This document shows, piece after piece, positions 1 to 8,040 of a DNA stretch of 64,000 bases. Each line of letters opens with the position of its first letter. The stretch's first letter is position 1. The notes beneath the pieces were generated by a model that was given only the letters and a program-made list of their open reading frames with translations, had not been told where the DNA came from and ran no database searches. The position numbers and the translations under genes are program-made. Origin of the DNA: Streptomyces sp. NBC_00178 (GTDB taxonomy: Bacteria > Actinomycetota > Actinomycetes > Streptomycetales > Streptomycetaceae); NCBI RefSeq assembly GCF_036206005.1, contig NZ_CP108143.1:5547501-5611500 (forward strand), written 5' to 3'.

Positions 1-252
1 GTCGTTCCGGCGGCTGCCGCGTTCCTGCTCTGGTACCTCGCGTACGTCATCGCGGCCACCACGGCTCATGGCCTGATGGCGCGCCCTGTGGCCGGGGTGC
101 TCAACGTGGCGATGCTGGCAGGTCTGGGGCAGTTCCTGACGACCTTCCTCCTCACCTGGGCGTATGCGCGTCACGCGCGGTTGCACCGTGACCGGGCGGC
201 GTTGGAACTGCGTTGGGAGACCCAGGAGATGACAAGAGGGATCAGCCGGTGA
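1..252 (+). CDS. DUF485 membrane protein, C-terminal part (5' end outside window)
   Basis: The frame is open from base 1 and ends with TGA at 250-252, giving 83 visible residues. Two hydrophobic stretches (about residues 6-22 and 33-53) are followed by a charged cytoplasmic tail rich in Arg and Glu. This size and two-helix pattern, directly before and translationally coupled to an SSS-family symporter, fit DUF485 proteins, the usual small membrane partners of acetate/pyruvate symporters. The stop overlaps the GTG start of the next gene (GTGA). The family call rests mainly on context and hydropathy. Confidence 0.7.
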   Translation, partial: VVPAAAAFLLWYLAYVIAATTAHGLMARPVAGVLNVAMLAGLGQFLTTFLLTWAYARHARLHRDRAALELRWETQEMTRGISR

Positions 253-1841
253 GCGGGAACCACCAGACGCTGGCACTGCTGCTGTTCAGCGTGTTCATCG
301 CCGTCACGCTCGGCATCACGACCTGGGTGAGCCGGAACCGGCAGGGCTCCGCGGAGGAGTTCTACGCCGGGGGCCGACTGTTCTCACCCATGGAGAACGG
401 GTTCGCCATCGCAGGGGACTACATGTCCGCCGCGTCCTTCCTCGGCATCTCCGGACTGATCGCGCTCTTCGGCTACGACGGCATGCTCTATTCGGTGGGC
501 TTCCTCGTGGCCTGGCTGGTCGTGCTGCTCCTGGTCGCGGAACTCGTGCGCAACTGCGGGCGTTTCACGCTCGCGGACGTGGTCGCCGCCCGCATGGCGG
601 AGCGCCCCGTGCGTACGGCGGTGGGGACGTCGTCCGTCACCGTCTCGGTGCTGTACCTCGTGGCGCAGATGGTGGGCGCGGGAAGCCTCGTCGCGCTGCT
701 TCTGGGGGGCACGAGCGACACCGCCCGGTCCTGGACGGTGGTCGGCGTCGGAGCACTCATGGTGATCTACGTGTCCCTCGGCGGTATGCGTGCGACGACC
801 TGGATCCAGATCGTCAAGGCCGTCCTGCTCATGGCCGGGGCCGTCGCTCTCACGGTCCTCGTCCTCCTGCACTTCCGAGGGGACTTCAACGCCCTCCTCA
901 CCACCGCCGCCGACCGCAGTGGTCACGGCAAGGACTTCCTCGCGCCGGGGCTCAGGTACGGAGGCAGTTGGACCGCGCGCTTCGACTTCATCAGCCTCGG
1001 CCTGGCACTCGTCCTCGGAACGGCCGGTCTGCCGCACATCCTGTCGCGCTTCTACACGGTGCCGACGGCGCGCGCGGCCCGTCGATCCGTCGTCTGGTCC
1101 ATCGGACTGATCGGCAGCTTCTACCTGATGACGATCGTCCTGGGCTTCGGAGCTGCCGCGCTCGTGGGTTCGGCCGATGTGCGTGCGTCGAACGCCTCCG
1201 GCAACACGGCGGTTCCGCTGCTGGCGCTCGTCCTGGGAGGCGGGGAGGGCTCGACGGGAGGCACGGTGCTCTTCGCCGTGGTGGCCGCGATCGCCTTCGC
1301 CACGATTCTGGCCGTCGTCGCGGGTATCACCCTCGCTTCCTCCGCCTCCGTCGCCCATGATCTCTACGCCTCCTTCCGGCGGCCGGGCGCCAAGCAGCGC
1401 AGTGAGGTCGCCGTGGCAAGGGTGGCGGCGGCCGGCGTCGGGGTGGTGGCCATCGCACTCGGTCTCCTCGCGCAGAACCTGAACGTCGCCTTCCTCGTGG
1501 GGCTTGCCTTCGCGGTCGCCGCTTCGGCCAACCTCCCGGCGTTGCTCTACTCGCTGTTCTGGCGGAACTTCACCACCCGGGGAGCGGTCTGGGCGGTGTA
1601 CGGAGGTCTGGTCCCCGCGATCCTGCTCGTGCTGCTCTCGCCGGTCGTCAGCGGAGGGCCCACGTCGCTCTTCCCCGGTATGGACTTCGCGGTGTTCCCG
1701 TTGGAGAACCCTGGACTGGTGTCCATCCCGGCCGGATTCCTGGCGGGCTGGATCGGCACCATCACCTCCCCCGAACCTCCGGACACGGCGAAGCACGCGG
1801 AGACGGAGGTCCGGGCGCTCACCGGGGCGGGGGCGGCGTAG
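249..1841 (+). CDS. Sodium/solute symporter (SSS family, ActP-like)
   Basis: A 530-residue multi-pass membrane protein of the sodium:solute symporter family, probably importing a small monocarboxylate such as acetate or pyruvate. The segment ending EEFYAGGR and the following GDYMSAASFLGISG stretch are hallmarks of the ActP branch; about 13 hydrophobic segments follow. I chose GTG 249 because it overlaps the stop of the DUF485 gene; an upstream in-frame start at 213 would read into that gene. The pair forms an operon. The next genes on the opposite strand encode a CitA/DcuS-type two-component system, which suggests (inference) that carboxylate uptake is controlled by external substrate. The exact substrate cannot be read from the sequence. 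Confidence 0.88.
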   Translation: MSGNHQTLALLLFSVFIAVTLGITTWVSRNRQGSAEEFYAGGRLFSPMENGFAIAGDYMSAASFLGISGLIALFGYDGMLYSVGFLVAWLVVLLLVAELVRNCGRFTLADVVAARMAERPVRTAVGTSSVTVSVLYLVAQMVGAGSLVALLLGGTSDTARSWTVVGVGALMVIYVSLGGMRATTWIQIVKAVLLMAGAVALTVLVLLHFRGDFNALLTTAADRSGHGKDFLAPGLRYGGSWTARFDFISLGLALVLGTAGLPHILSRFYTVPTARAARRSVVWSIGLIGSFYLMTIVLGFGAAALVGSADVRASNASGNTAVPLLALVLGGGEGSTGGTVLFAVVAAIAFATILAVVAGITLASSASVAHDLYASFRRPGAKQRSEVAVARVAAAGVGVVAIALGLLAQNLNVAFLVGLAFAVAASANLPALLYSLFWRNFTTRGAVWAVYGGLVPAILLVLLSPVVSGGPTSLFPGMDFAVFPLENPGLVSIPAGFLAGWIGTITSPEPPDTAKHAETEVRALTGAGAA

Positions 1842-2302
1842 ACCTCGCCTGGTGCGACGTGGTGCTCAGGTCCGGCCGGCCTATGCCCGGCCTGCTCTGA
1901 CCGCGTCCTACGTGTTCACCGACCGCGGCCGCTCGCATCGGCCGCTCGCATCGGCCGGTGGGAGCGGGGCCGCTTCTTCGTCCCGTGACGCGGACGCTGC
2001 GCCGGGGCGCTGTCGGTACGAGGGGCCCCGAGCCGCAGCAGCCGCCCACGTGACCGGCCTGTGGGCGGACAGGGCGCCGGTAATGTCCCTGTTTCACCGT
2101 GCACCGTTGACCGGGGCCCTCCTCCTCACCCGGTGTGCGCAGCCCGGCCGGGCTGCGCACACCGGCTGTGCCGTCCGTTGGGCCACGCGCTCGGCCGGAC
2201 TGCCGGGAGCGGCCGCGCAGACCTCGGGCGTCCGTCGTGCCGACGCGTCCGTCGTGCCGACGTGGCCTGCGCGGCCGACGCGTCCGGCGGGCGAGGCGGG
2301 GC
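1842..2302. other. Convergent intergenic region
   Basis: This lies between the 3' ends of the symporter gene and the response-regulator gene. I see no credible coding region. It contains short direct repeats (GCATCGGCCGCTC at about 1936 and 1947, and GTCGTGCCGACG at about 2236 and 2250) and the strong palindromic terminator listed separately. Confidence 0.6.
2131..2164. terminator. Bidirectional hairpin terminator
   Basis: A perfect 34-bp palindrome: arm CGGTGTGCGCAGCCCGG at 2131-2147 is followed directly by its exact complement at 2148-2164. It lies between two convergent transcription units. There is no U-tract, which is common for Streptomyces hairpin terminators. Confidence 0.75.
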
Positions 2303-2980
2303 TCAGTCGTCCGCGGCCCACGTGTACCGGTGCTCGGGGCGGCCTGTCTCGCCGTACCGCAGGGACAGCCTGACCCGCCCGGTGCGTTCCAGCAGTTTGA
2401 GGTAGCGCTGGGCTGTCTGCCTGCTCAGGCCTGCGCTGTCCGCGATCTCCTGAGCGGAGAGAGGTCCGTCGGCCGAGCGGAGGGACTGGCGGACGAGCTC
2501 GGCGGTCGTCGGTGAATGTCCCTTCGGCAGGCCTGGTTCGCCCGGGGCCCACAGAGCGCCGAACAAGCGGTCCACCTCGGTCTGCCCGGCCTCGCCGCCG
2601 CTCTCGAAGGTGTGGCGCAGCGCGGCGTACGCCTCCAGTTTGGTGCGGAGCCCGGCGTACGCGAACGGTTTCACCAGATATTGGAGGGCACCGTGGCGCA
2701 TGGCCGCCTGGACGGTGGCGACGTCGCGGGCCGCCGTCACCATGATGACGTCGGACTGGTGGCCCCGCTCGCGCAACTCCCGCACCACGGCGAGGCCGTT
2801 GCGGTCCGGAAGGTAGTGGTCGAGCAGGATGAGGTCGGGGGGCGTTTCCCCGACGCGTGCGAGGGCCTCGGCCGCGGAATGCGCCACGGCGGCCACGTGG
2901 AAGCCGGGCACCTTGGCGGTATAGGCCGCGTTGACGCGGGCCACCCGTTTGTCGTCGTCCACGACGAGGACCTCGATCAC
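2303..2980 (-). CDS. Response regulator, CitB/DcuR family
   Basis: A 225-residue response regulator. The receiver domain (about 1-120) has the acidic pocket VVDDDK, the phosphoacceptor Asp in LILLDHYLPD (about residue 54) and the conserved Lys in LVKPF. The C-terminal region (about 155-225) contains a helix-turn-helix, ADSAGLSRQTAQRYLKLLE, typical of CitB/DcuR/DpiA regulators of carboxylate metabolism. It starts with GTG at 2980, overlapping the kinase stop (GTGA), so it is translationally coupled to the kinase gene. The probable target is the convergent symporter operon or another carboxylate gene (inference from position). Confidence 0.9.
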   Translation of the reverse strand: MIEVLVVDDDKRVARVNAAYTAKVPGFHVAAVAHSAAEALARVGETPPDLILLDHYLPDRNGLAVVRELRERGHQSDVIMVTAARDVATVQAAMRHGALQYLVKPFAYAGLRTKLEAYAALRHTFESGGEAGQTEVDRLFGALWAPGEPGLPKGHSPTTAELVRQSLRSADGPLSAQEIADSAGLSRQTAQRYLKLLERTGRVRLSLRYGETGRPEHRYTWAADD

Positions 2981-4713
2981 AGGGCTTCCCCGCTGTTCGC
3001 GGACGGCGCGTGGGCCGACGGGCCGTCCGGGCGGACACCCGGCCGTTCCCGTCCGGCCGTTGCTTCCTCCGGACCGGGTTCCGATCCTGTCGGCGTTTCG
3101 CGGAGTGCCTCGGGGAGGACGACGGTGAACACCGCGCCTCCGCCTTCGTCCGACCTCGCCACGGAGACGCTGCCGCCCTGTCGCTCAGCGAAGCGGCGTA
3201 CGAGGGGCAGTCCGAGTCCGCGCTTGCCGTGGGCCGGAACCTCCTTGGTCGACCAGCCCTCGGTGAAGATGGAGTCCCGGTCCTCCGCGGCCACACCCGG
3301 CCCGCTGTCGTGCACCCGCAGTACCGCCGTACGCCCCTCGGCATGCAGGCCGACATCGATCCGGGCGTCGGCGGACCCCGCGGCCGCGTCCAAGGCGTTG
3401 TCCACGAGATTGCCGAGGGCGGTGACCAGACCGCGCGGATCCACCAGCCGGTCCGGCAGCAGTGACCCCGGCACCATCCGCAGGGCCACACCCCGCTCCG
3501 CGGCGACGGCGGCCTTGCCGACCAGGAGCGAGGCCAGCAGAGAGTCGTGCACCTTCTCGGTGACCTGTTCGGCCGTGGCCCTGTGGACGCCGACGACCTC
3601 CGTGACGAAATCCATCGCGTCCTCGTGCATCTCCAGCTCCAGGAGCCCCAGGAGGGTGTGCAGACGGTTCGCGTGCTCGTGGTCCTGAGCGCGGAGCGCG
3701 TCGATCAGGCCGTGGGTGGAGTCGAGTTCACGGCCGAGGTGCTCCAGCTCGGTACGGTCGCGCAGGGTGGCGACGGCGCCGCCGTCGTCGGTCGGCATCC
3801 GGTTGGCGAGGAGCACACGGCTGCCGCGTACGGTCACCAGATCGTCGCCGACGACCTTCCCCGCCAGCACGTCGGCCGTCCGGCCCGGACCGAGGGCTTC
3901 TTCGGGCGTCCTGCCGGTGGCGTCCGGGCCGAGGCCGAGCAGACGTTCGGCCTCGTCGTTGAGGAGCCTGATGTGCCCGGTTCGGTCCAGCGCGACGACG
4001 CCCTCACGGATGCTGTGCAGCATGGCTTCGCGTTCCGTCAGCAGCGCGGAGATGTCGGAGAACGCCAGATCGTGGGTCTGCCGTTGGAGGCGGCGGGAGA
4101 TCAGATACGCCGCCAGGGCGCCCACGGCCAGTGCCCCGCCCGCGTAGGCCAGGAGCACGGGGATCACGGAGAGCAGCCGGGCGCGGACGCTGTCGTACGC
4201 GATGCCGACCGAGACGGCCCCGATGACTCGGTCCGATCCGTCGCGCAGCGGCACCTTGCCGCGGGCGGACCGGCCGAGCGTGCCGTTGTCGATCTCCATC
4301 ACGGACCTGCCGGCGAGCGCGGTGCTGGGGTCGGTCGAGACGACGCCACCGATGCGGGAGGTGTCGGTGTGGGACCAGCGCACTCCGTGTACGTCCATGA
4401 TCACGACGTACTCGGCGCCGGTCGATCGCCGGATCCTTTCGGCCGCGACCTGGACGGGACCATGCGGACTCGCCCCGGTGGTGAGCAGGGACTCGGCGAT
4501 CTGCGGCTGCGCCGCCGTGCTCTGCGCGATGGCCAGGGCGCGTCGCATGGCCTGATCGTCGAGTTGCGCACTGAGCGGCGCCAGAAAGAGCCCGGTGGCG
4601 AGAACGGCGACGCCGGTGATGACAGCCAGCTGCATCAGGAGGACCTGTGAGAAGACCCGCCTCGGCCGGCCGAACCGGCGCGGTCCCCGCGAGGTGGTCG
4701 GTGGGGCGCTCAT
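2977..4713 (-). CDS. Sensor histidine kinase, CitA/DcuS family
   Basis: A 578-residue membrane kinase with one N-terminal helix (about 25-50), a periplasmic PAS-like sensor domain (about 50-185, including WSHTDTSRIGG), a second helix (about 187-208), a cytoplasmic PAS domain (about 225-330) and a kinase core. The dimerisation box DHEHANRLHTLLGLLE is characteristic of the citrate/C4-dicarboxylate sensor subfamily, which uses this His as phosphoacceptor. The N box NLVDNALDAA and G box GKRGLGLPLV are present. It is co-transcribed with the downstream response regulator. The ligand is probably a di- or tricarboxylate by family analogy; the exact ligand is not visible. Confidence 0.92.
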   Translation of the reverse strand: MSAPPTTSRGPRRFGRPRRVFSQVLLMQLAVITGVAVLATGLFLAPLSAQLDDQAMRRALAIAQSTAAQPQIAESLLTTGASPHGPVQVAAERIRRSTGAEYVVIMDVHGVRWSHTDTSRIGGVVSTDPSTALAGRSVMEIDNGTLGRSARGKVPLRDGSDRVIGAVSVGIAYDSVRARLLSVIPVLLAYAGGALAVGALAAYLISRRLQRQTHDLAFSDISALLTEREAMLHSIREGVVALDRTGHIRLLNDEAERLLGLGPDATGRTPEEALGPGRTADVLAGKVVGDDLVTVRGSRVLLANRMPTDDGGAVATLRDRTELEHLGRELDSTHGLIDALRAQDHEHANRLHTLLGLLELEMHEDAMDFVTEVVGVHRATAEQVTEKVHDSLLASLLVGKAAVAAERGVALRMVPGSLLPDRLVDPRGLVTALGNLVDNALDAAAGSADARIDVGLHAEGRTAVLRVHDSGPGVAAEDRDSIFTEGWSTKEVPAHGKRGLGLPLVRRFAERQGGSVSVARSDEGGGAVFTVVLPEALRETPTGSEPGPEEATAGRERPGVRPDGPSAHAPSANSGEAL

Positions 4714-5065
4714 CGTACGAACGGTAGAGGCCCGATGCGGTCTTCCCGAAATCTGCGCGGTCCGGTCTTGTTACGACTACGACCGATCGACGACGAGGAT
4801 CAATCCGACGGCAGGGGTTCATGCCCGACGCCGGTCGGCCCGCGTCCGGCCGAGGCCGACCGCCCCGGGCCGAGGCCCACCGCCCCCCGGCCGAGGCCGA
4901 CCGCCCCCCGGCGCGATCCCGGGCGGGGCGTCCGCGGCCCCCGTGCCCGTGGACCGTGGCGACGGCACATCGGGCCGGTTCGTCCGAACACCGGCGTATC
5001 TGAGCCCTTGCCTTCGGGAGTCGCGTCTGTGAGCGTTCTATGGGCATCCGACTCCACGCAATCTG
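4714..5065. other. Divergent intergenic region between the kinase and LacI genes
   Basis: No convincing gene lies here. It must hold the promoter of the two-component operon (near 4714) and, at its right end, that of the LacI gene. The middle is an imperfect GC-rich tandem repeat, listed separately. Confidence 0.5.
4849..4912. repeat. Imperfect tandem repeat, about 20-22 bp unit, three copies
   Basis: Three consecutive copies of a unit of the form GGCCGAGGCC-ACCGCCCC occur upstream of the LacI gene. The copies differ by one or two bases. They are non-coding. The role is unknown; such GC-rich runs can vary between strains. Confidence 0.6.
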
Positions 5066-5092
5066 TTTGCGCTTCTTGCGCTAATCTTGCGT
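5066..5092 (+). promoter_or_regulatory. Triplicated TTGCG motif just upstream of the LacI start, possible operator
   Basis: TTGCG occurs three times (5067, 5076, 5087), two copies extended to CTTGCG, ending three bases before the ATG at 5095. Direct CTTGC-type repeats are known operators of MalR/Reg1-like LacI regulators in Streptomyces. The position fits autoregulation; this is inference. No clear Shine-Dalgarno sits before the ATG, so the transcript could be leaderless. Confidence 0.5.
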
Positions 5093-5094
5093 TC

Positions 5095-6102
5095 ATGACG
5101 CGACGACTTGCTCAGGTTGCCAAGAAAGTAGGGGTCAGCGAGGCCACGGTCAGCCGGGTGCTGAACGGCAAACCGGGCGTCTCCGACGCCACACGGCAAG
5201 CCGTCCTCTCCGCCCTCGACGTCCTCGGATACGAACGCCCCACGCAGCTCCGCGGCGAGCGGGCTCGACTGGTCGGACTGGTACTGCCGGAACTGCAGAA
5301 CCCGATCTTCCCGGCCTTCGCCGAAGTGGTCGGGGGTGCGCTCGCCCAGCAAGGGCTGACGCCCGTCCTCTGCACACAGACCAAGGGGGGCGTCTCCGAG
5401 GCCGACTACGTCGAGCTGCTGCTCCAGCAGCAGGTGTCGGGAGTCGTGTTCGCCGGTGGGCTCTACGCCCAGGCCGACGCTCCCCACGATCACTACAAGG
5501 TGCTCGCGGACCGCAAGATCCCCGTCGTACTGATCAATGCGGCCATAGCTCGCCTCGGATTCCCCGCGGTCTCGTGCGACGATTCCGTGGCCATCGAACA
5601 GGCGTGGCGCCACCTCGTCTCCCTGGGACACGAGAAGATCGGGTTCGTCCTCGGTCCGGCCGACCACGTGCCCTCCCAGCGCAAACTGGCCGCCGCCAGA
5701 GCGCTGGCCGAGCAGTCCGGGGTCACGGTGCCGGACGAGTGGGTGGCGCGGGCCATGTTCTCGCTCGAAGGCGGCCAGGCCGCGGCGATGCGGCTGCTCG
5801 ACCACGGCGTCACCGGCATCATCTGTGCCAGCGACCCGCTCGCTCTCGGAGCGGTGCGGGCGGCGCGTCGCCGCGGGCTCTCCGTTCCCGGGGACGTCTC
5901 CGTCGTGGGGTACGACGATTCGGCGTTCATGAACTGCACCGAGCCGCCCCTGACCACGGTGCGGCAGCCGATCGAGGCCATGGGGCGGGCGGCCGTCGAG
6001 TTGCTCTCGGTGCAGATCGCGGGGCGTACGGTGCCGTCGGACGAGCTGCTGTTCGAGCCGGAACTGGTGGTGCGGGGTTCCACCACCCGCCCGCCCCGGT
6101 AG
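5095..6102 (+). CDS. LacI-family transcriptional regulator, MalR/Reg1-like
   Basis: A 335-residue regulator. The N-terminal helix-turn-helix (about 4-25) reads AQVAKKVGVSEATVSRVLNG, followed by the hinge helix and a periplasmic-binding-protein-like effector domain (about 60-330) with the conserved VGYDDS and LTTVRQP segments near the end. The N-terminus and the phrase NPIFPAFAEVVG resemble the MalR/Reg1 group that controls maltodextrin and related sugar genes in Streptomyces. ATG 5095 is chosen because the HTH starts at once after it; an upstream open frame from 4735 has low-complexity content. No sugar transporter lies beside it in this window, so the target is unknown. Confidence 0.88.
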   Translation: MTRRLAQVAKKVGVSEATVSRVLNGKPGVSDATRQAVLSALDVLGYERPTQLRGERARLVGLVLPELQNPIFPAFAEVVGGALAQQGLTPVLCTQTKGGVSEADYVELLLQQQVSGVVFAGGLYAQADAPHDHYKVLADRKIPVVLINAAIARLGFPAVSCDDSVAIEQAWRHLVSLGHEKIGFVLGPADHVPSQRKLAAARALAEQSGVTVPDEWVARAMFSLEGGQAAAMRLLDHGVTGIICASDPLALGAVRAARRRGLSVPGDVSVVGYDDSAFMNCTEPPLTTVRQPIEAMGRAAVELLSVQIAGRTVPSDELLFEPELVVRGSTTRPPR

Positions 6103-6159
6103 CTCGGTCGCACGCGGGGAGAATTGCCTTCGGCTGTAGCTAATTTGCAGCGTCGGCAT

Positions 6160-6275
6160 GCTCTCCGGCTCGGTACGCCTCCGCCTCGGCACCCGCGCCT
6201 CAGTTCGGCACCCACGCCCGGCGTCGGCACCCGCGCCTTGAGTTCGGCACGCACGCACGAGCCTCGGCGGCGGCG
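6160..6275. repeat. GGCAC-rich direct repeats between convergent genes
   Basis: The intergenic gap carries repeated copies of TCGGCACCCGCGCCT-like and GTTCGGCAC-like units with small changes. No gene is visible in 6103-6364. The function is unknown; it may contribute secondary structure between two convergent transcripts. Confidence 0.5.
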
Positions 6276-6364
6276 CGCCCAGCGACCGCAGGTGCGCGCC
6301 CCGGCGTGTGCGGCGCAGCGCCGGCAAGCAGCCGTGCTTGCCGCGAGGGTCTCGCGAGCTGCGC

Positions 6365-7894
6365 CTACGCGCCGCCGCCCGGTGCGGTCGGAAGTGGCCG
6401 GGGCGGGCGGGGCCCGCAGTACTGCCCGCTGGGCCTCAGGCGCAGGGGCCGCTCCGCGTACTCCTCCATGGCGTGGGCGATCCAGCCGACCGTGCGGGAC
6501 ACCGCGAACACCGTCTCGCCCGCTTCCCCGGCCATGCCGGAGGAGACCGAGAGCACGGCGAGTGCCAGGTCGATGTTGGCGTGCAGGGGGGTGTGGCGTG
6601 CGGTGGTGGTGACCACGTCGCGGGCGGCCACGAGTGCGGACTCCGCCTGAGGCACGTCCTCCAGCAGCGAGAGGAGCAGCCGCGCCCGCGGGTCCTCTCC
6701 TGCGTAGAGCTTGTGGCCCAGTCCCGGGACCGGGCGCCCCGCCCGAAGGTGGTCGGCGACCACCGGCGTCGCGCTGCCCCGGTCCACGACCTCGGCCAGC
6801 ATGCGGTGTGCCAGCCCGCTCGCCGCGCCGTGCAGGGGGCCTTCGAGGACGCCGAGGCCGGCGGAGACCACGGCGTACGGGTGCGCGTGCGTCGACGCCG
6901 CGACCCGTGCGGCCAGGGTCGAAGCCGCCAGATCGTGGTCGGCCAGCAGCCCGAGCGCGGTATCCAGTACGCGCAGCGAGGCCGCGTCCACGGGCCGGGC
7001 CGAGAGCTTCGGCCACAGTCGGCGGGCCAGCGATTCACGCGTACCACCGGCCTCGTCGGCGGCCCCTTCCCGCTCCGCCTCCGGAGCACCGGCCACGTCC
7101 TCGAATCCGGGACCGGCTGCGGACGCACGTGCGGCGGGGGCGCCGGGCAGGGCCCCGACCAGGGTGGGGACCAGGTTGCGCGCGCAGTCGAGGACCCCCT
7201 GGGCGGTGAGGTCGAAACGCAAGGGGTCGGCAGCTGCCGCAGCGGCGACGGCAGCCCGCAGCCTGTCCGTGGAACTGCTGTGCCGAGGCAACGCGGCAGC
7301 CGTGCGGCGGGCGGCGGCGAGTGGGTCGGGGGCCGCGTCGAAGCGGATACCCGGGCGCAGCTCACCGGTCCAGATCCACTCGGCGACCTCCTCGAAGCCG
7401 TAGTGGCGGGCGAGTTCCGTCGCGTCGACGCCGCGGAAGAAGTAGCGGTCGGGCTCGATGAGGGTGAGGCCGGTACGGAAGACCAGGTCCCCGGGGGCTG
7501 TTGCGTCGGCGGGATCTCTCCGCCCCGTCCGGCGGGCCAGTGCCTCCACCTGTTCGGCGTCGAGCGTGCTGCCGCGTCCGCCGGGAGTGCGCCTGCTGGT
7601 GAGCTGCCCCCGGCTCACGTAGGCGTAGACCGTCTCGGGCTTCACCCCCAGCAGGTCCGCCGCCTCCCGGGTGGTGAGCCTGCGGCTCGGGCCCGACGCT
7701 CCGGTGTCCGGACCATCGGCCGGGCTCCCGGTTTCTGAGCCGTCGGTCGACAACGCAACCTCCCGGTCCCGGTCGGTCTCCTGGTCCCGGTCGGTCTTCG
7801 GGTCGCTGTCGGCCCTCCGGTCCCGGTAGGCCCTCCGGTTCCCGCCGGCCTCCCGACCGTCCGGCGCGGCTCTCTGGACTGGCTCATGCGTCAT
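6365..7894 (-). CDS. Citrate-synthase-like protein with N-terminal helix-turn-helix
   Basis: A 509-residue protein. The first 70 residues are polar and rich in Asp/Arg. An excisionase/MerR-type HTH follows (TTREAADLLGVKPETVYAYV, about residues 70-120), then a citrate synthase fold. All three catalytic positions look intact: His in GPLHGAAS, His in GLGHKLY and Asp in HANIDLALAV. The substrate may be oxaloacetate plus acetyl- or propionyl-CoA, but a DNA-binding or regulatory role is possible given the HTH. ATG 7894 is chosen because GGTGAGGAC precedes it; an upstream in-frame start exists at 7966. It diverges from a second citrate-synthase gene. The low-complexity N-terminus is odd for an enzyme. 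Confidence 0.85.
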   Translation of the reverse strand: MTHEPVQRAAPDGREAGGNRRAYRDRRADSDPKTDRDQETDRDREVALSTDGSETGSPADGPDTGASGPSRRLTTREAADLLGVKPETVYAYVSRGQLTSRRTPGGRGSTLDAEQVEALARRTGRRDPADATAPGDLVFRTGLTLIEPDRYFFRGVDATELARHYGFEEVAEWIWTGELRPGIRFDAAPDPLAAARRTAAALPRHSSSTDRLRAAVAAAAAADPLRFDLTAQGVLDCARNLVPTLVGALPGAPAARASAAGPGFEDVAGAPEAEREGAADEAGGTRESLARRLWPKLSARPVDAASLRVLDTALGLLADHDLAASTLAARVAASTHAHPYAVVSAGLGVLEGPLHGAASGLAHRMLAEVVDRGSATPVVADHLRAGRPVPGLGHKLYAGEDPRARLLLSLLEDVPQAESALVAARDVVTTTARHTPLHANIDLALAVLSVSSGMAGEAGETVFAVSRTVGWIAHAMEEYAERPLRLRPSGQYCGPRPPRPLPTAPGGGA

Positions 7895-7956
7895 GTCCTC
7901 ACCGTACCCATATCCATGCCTCGTCCACATCGCGTCGGACGTAGTCACACACATGC

Positions 7957-7998
7957 ATTGATTCAATCAATATTGACGACCGTCCATCAAGGTTGGAC
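7957..7998. promoter_or_regulatory. Two inverted repeats in the divergent citrate-synthase promoter region
   Basis: ATTGAT-TCA-ATCAAT at 7957-7971 is a perfect 6-bp inverted repeat with a 3-nt spacer. GTCCA-N7-TGGAC at 7982-7998 is a second one. Both lie in the 146-bp gap between divergent starts, in locally AT-richer DNA. They are candidate operators, possibly for the HTH domain of the adjacent protein (inference). Confidence 0.5.
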
Positions 7999-8040
7999 AG
8001 TGGAATCAACGTCCGGCTCCCCAGAGGAATGAGTTCTGCC

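Noticed and set aside
384..1796. 470-residue minus-strand frame opposite the symporter
   Set aside because: Antisense shadow of the symporter gene with His/Arg/Glu-rich content and no domain.
4735..5094. N-terminal extension of the LacI regulator
   Set aside because: The extension is encoded by GC-rich tandem repeats; the HTH begins directly at ATG 5095.
7982..7998. TTG 7993 as start of the second citrate synthase
   Set aside because: It lies inside an inverted repeat without a ribosome-binding site, and conserved sequence begins after 8041.
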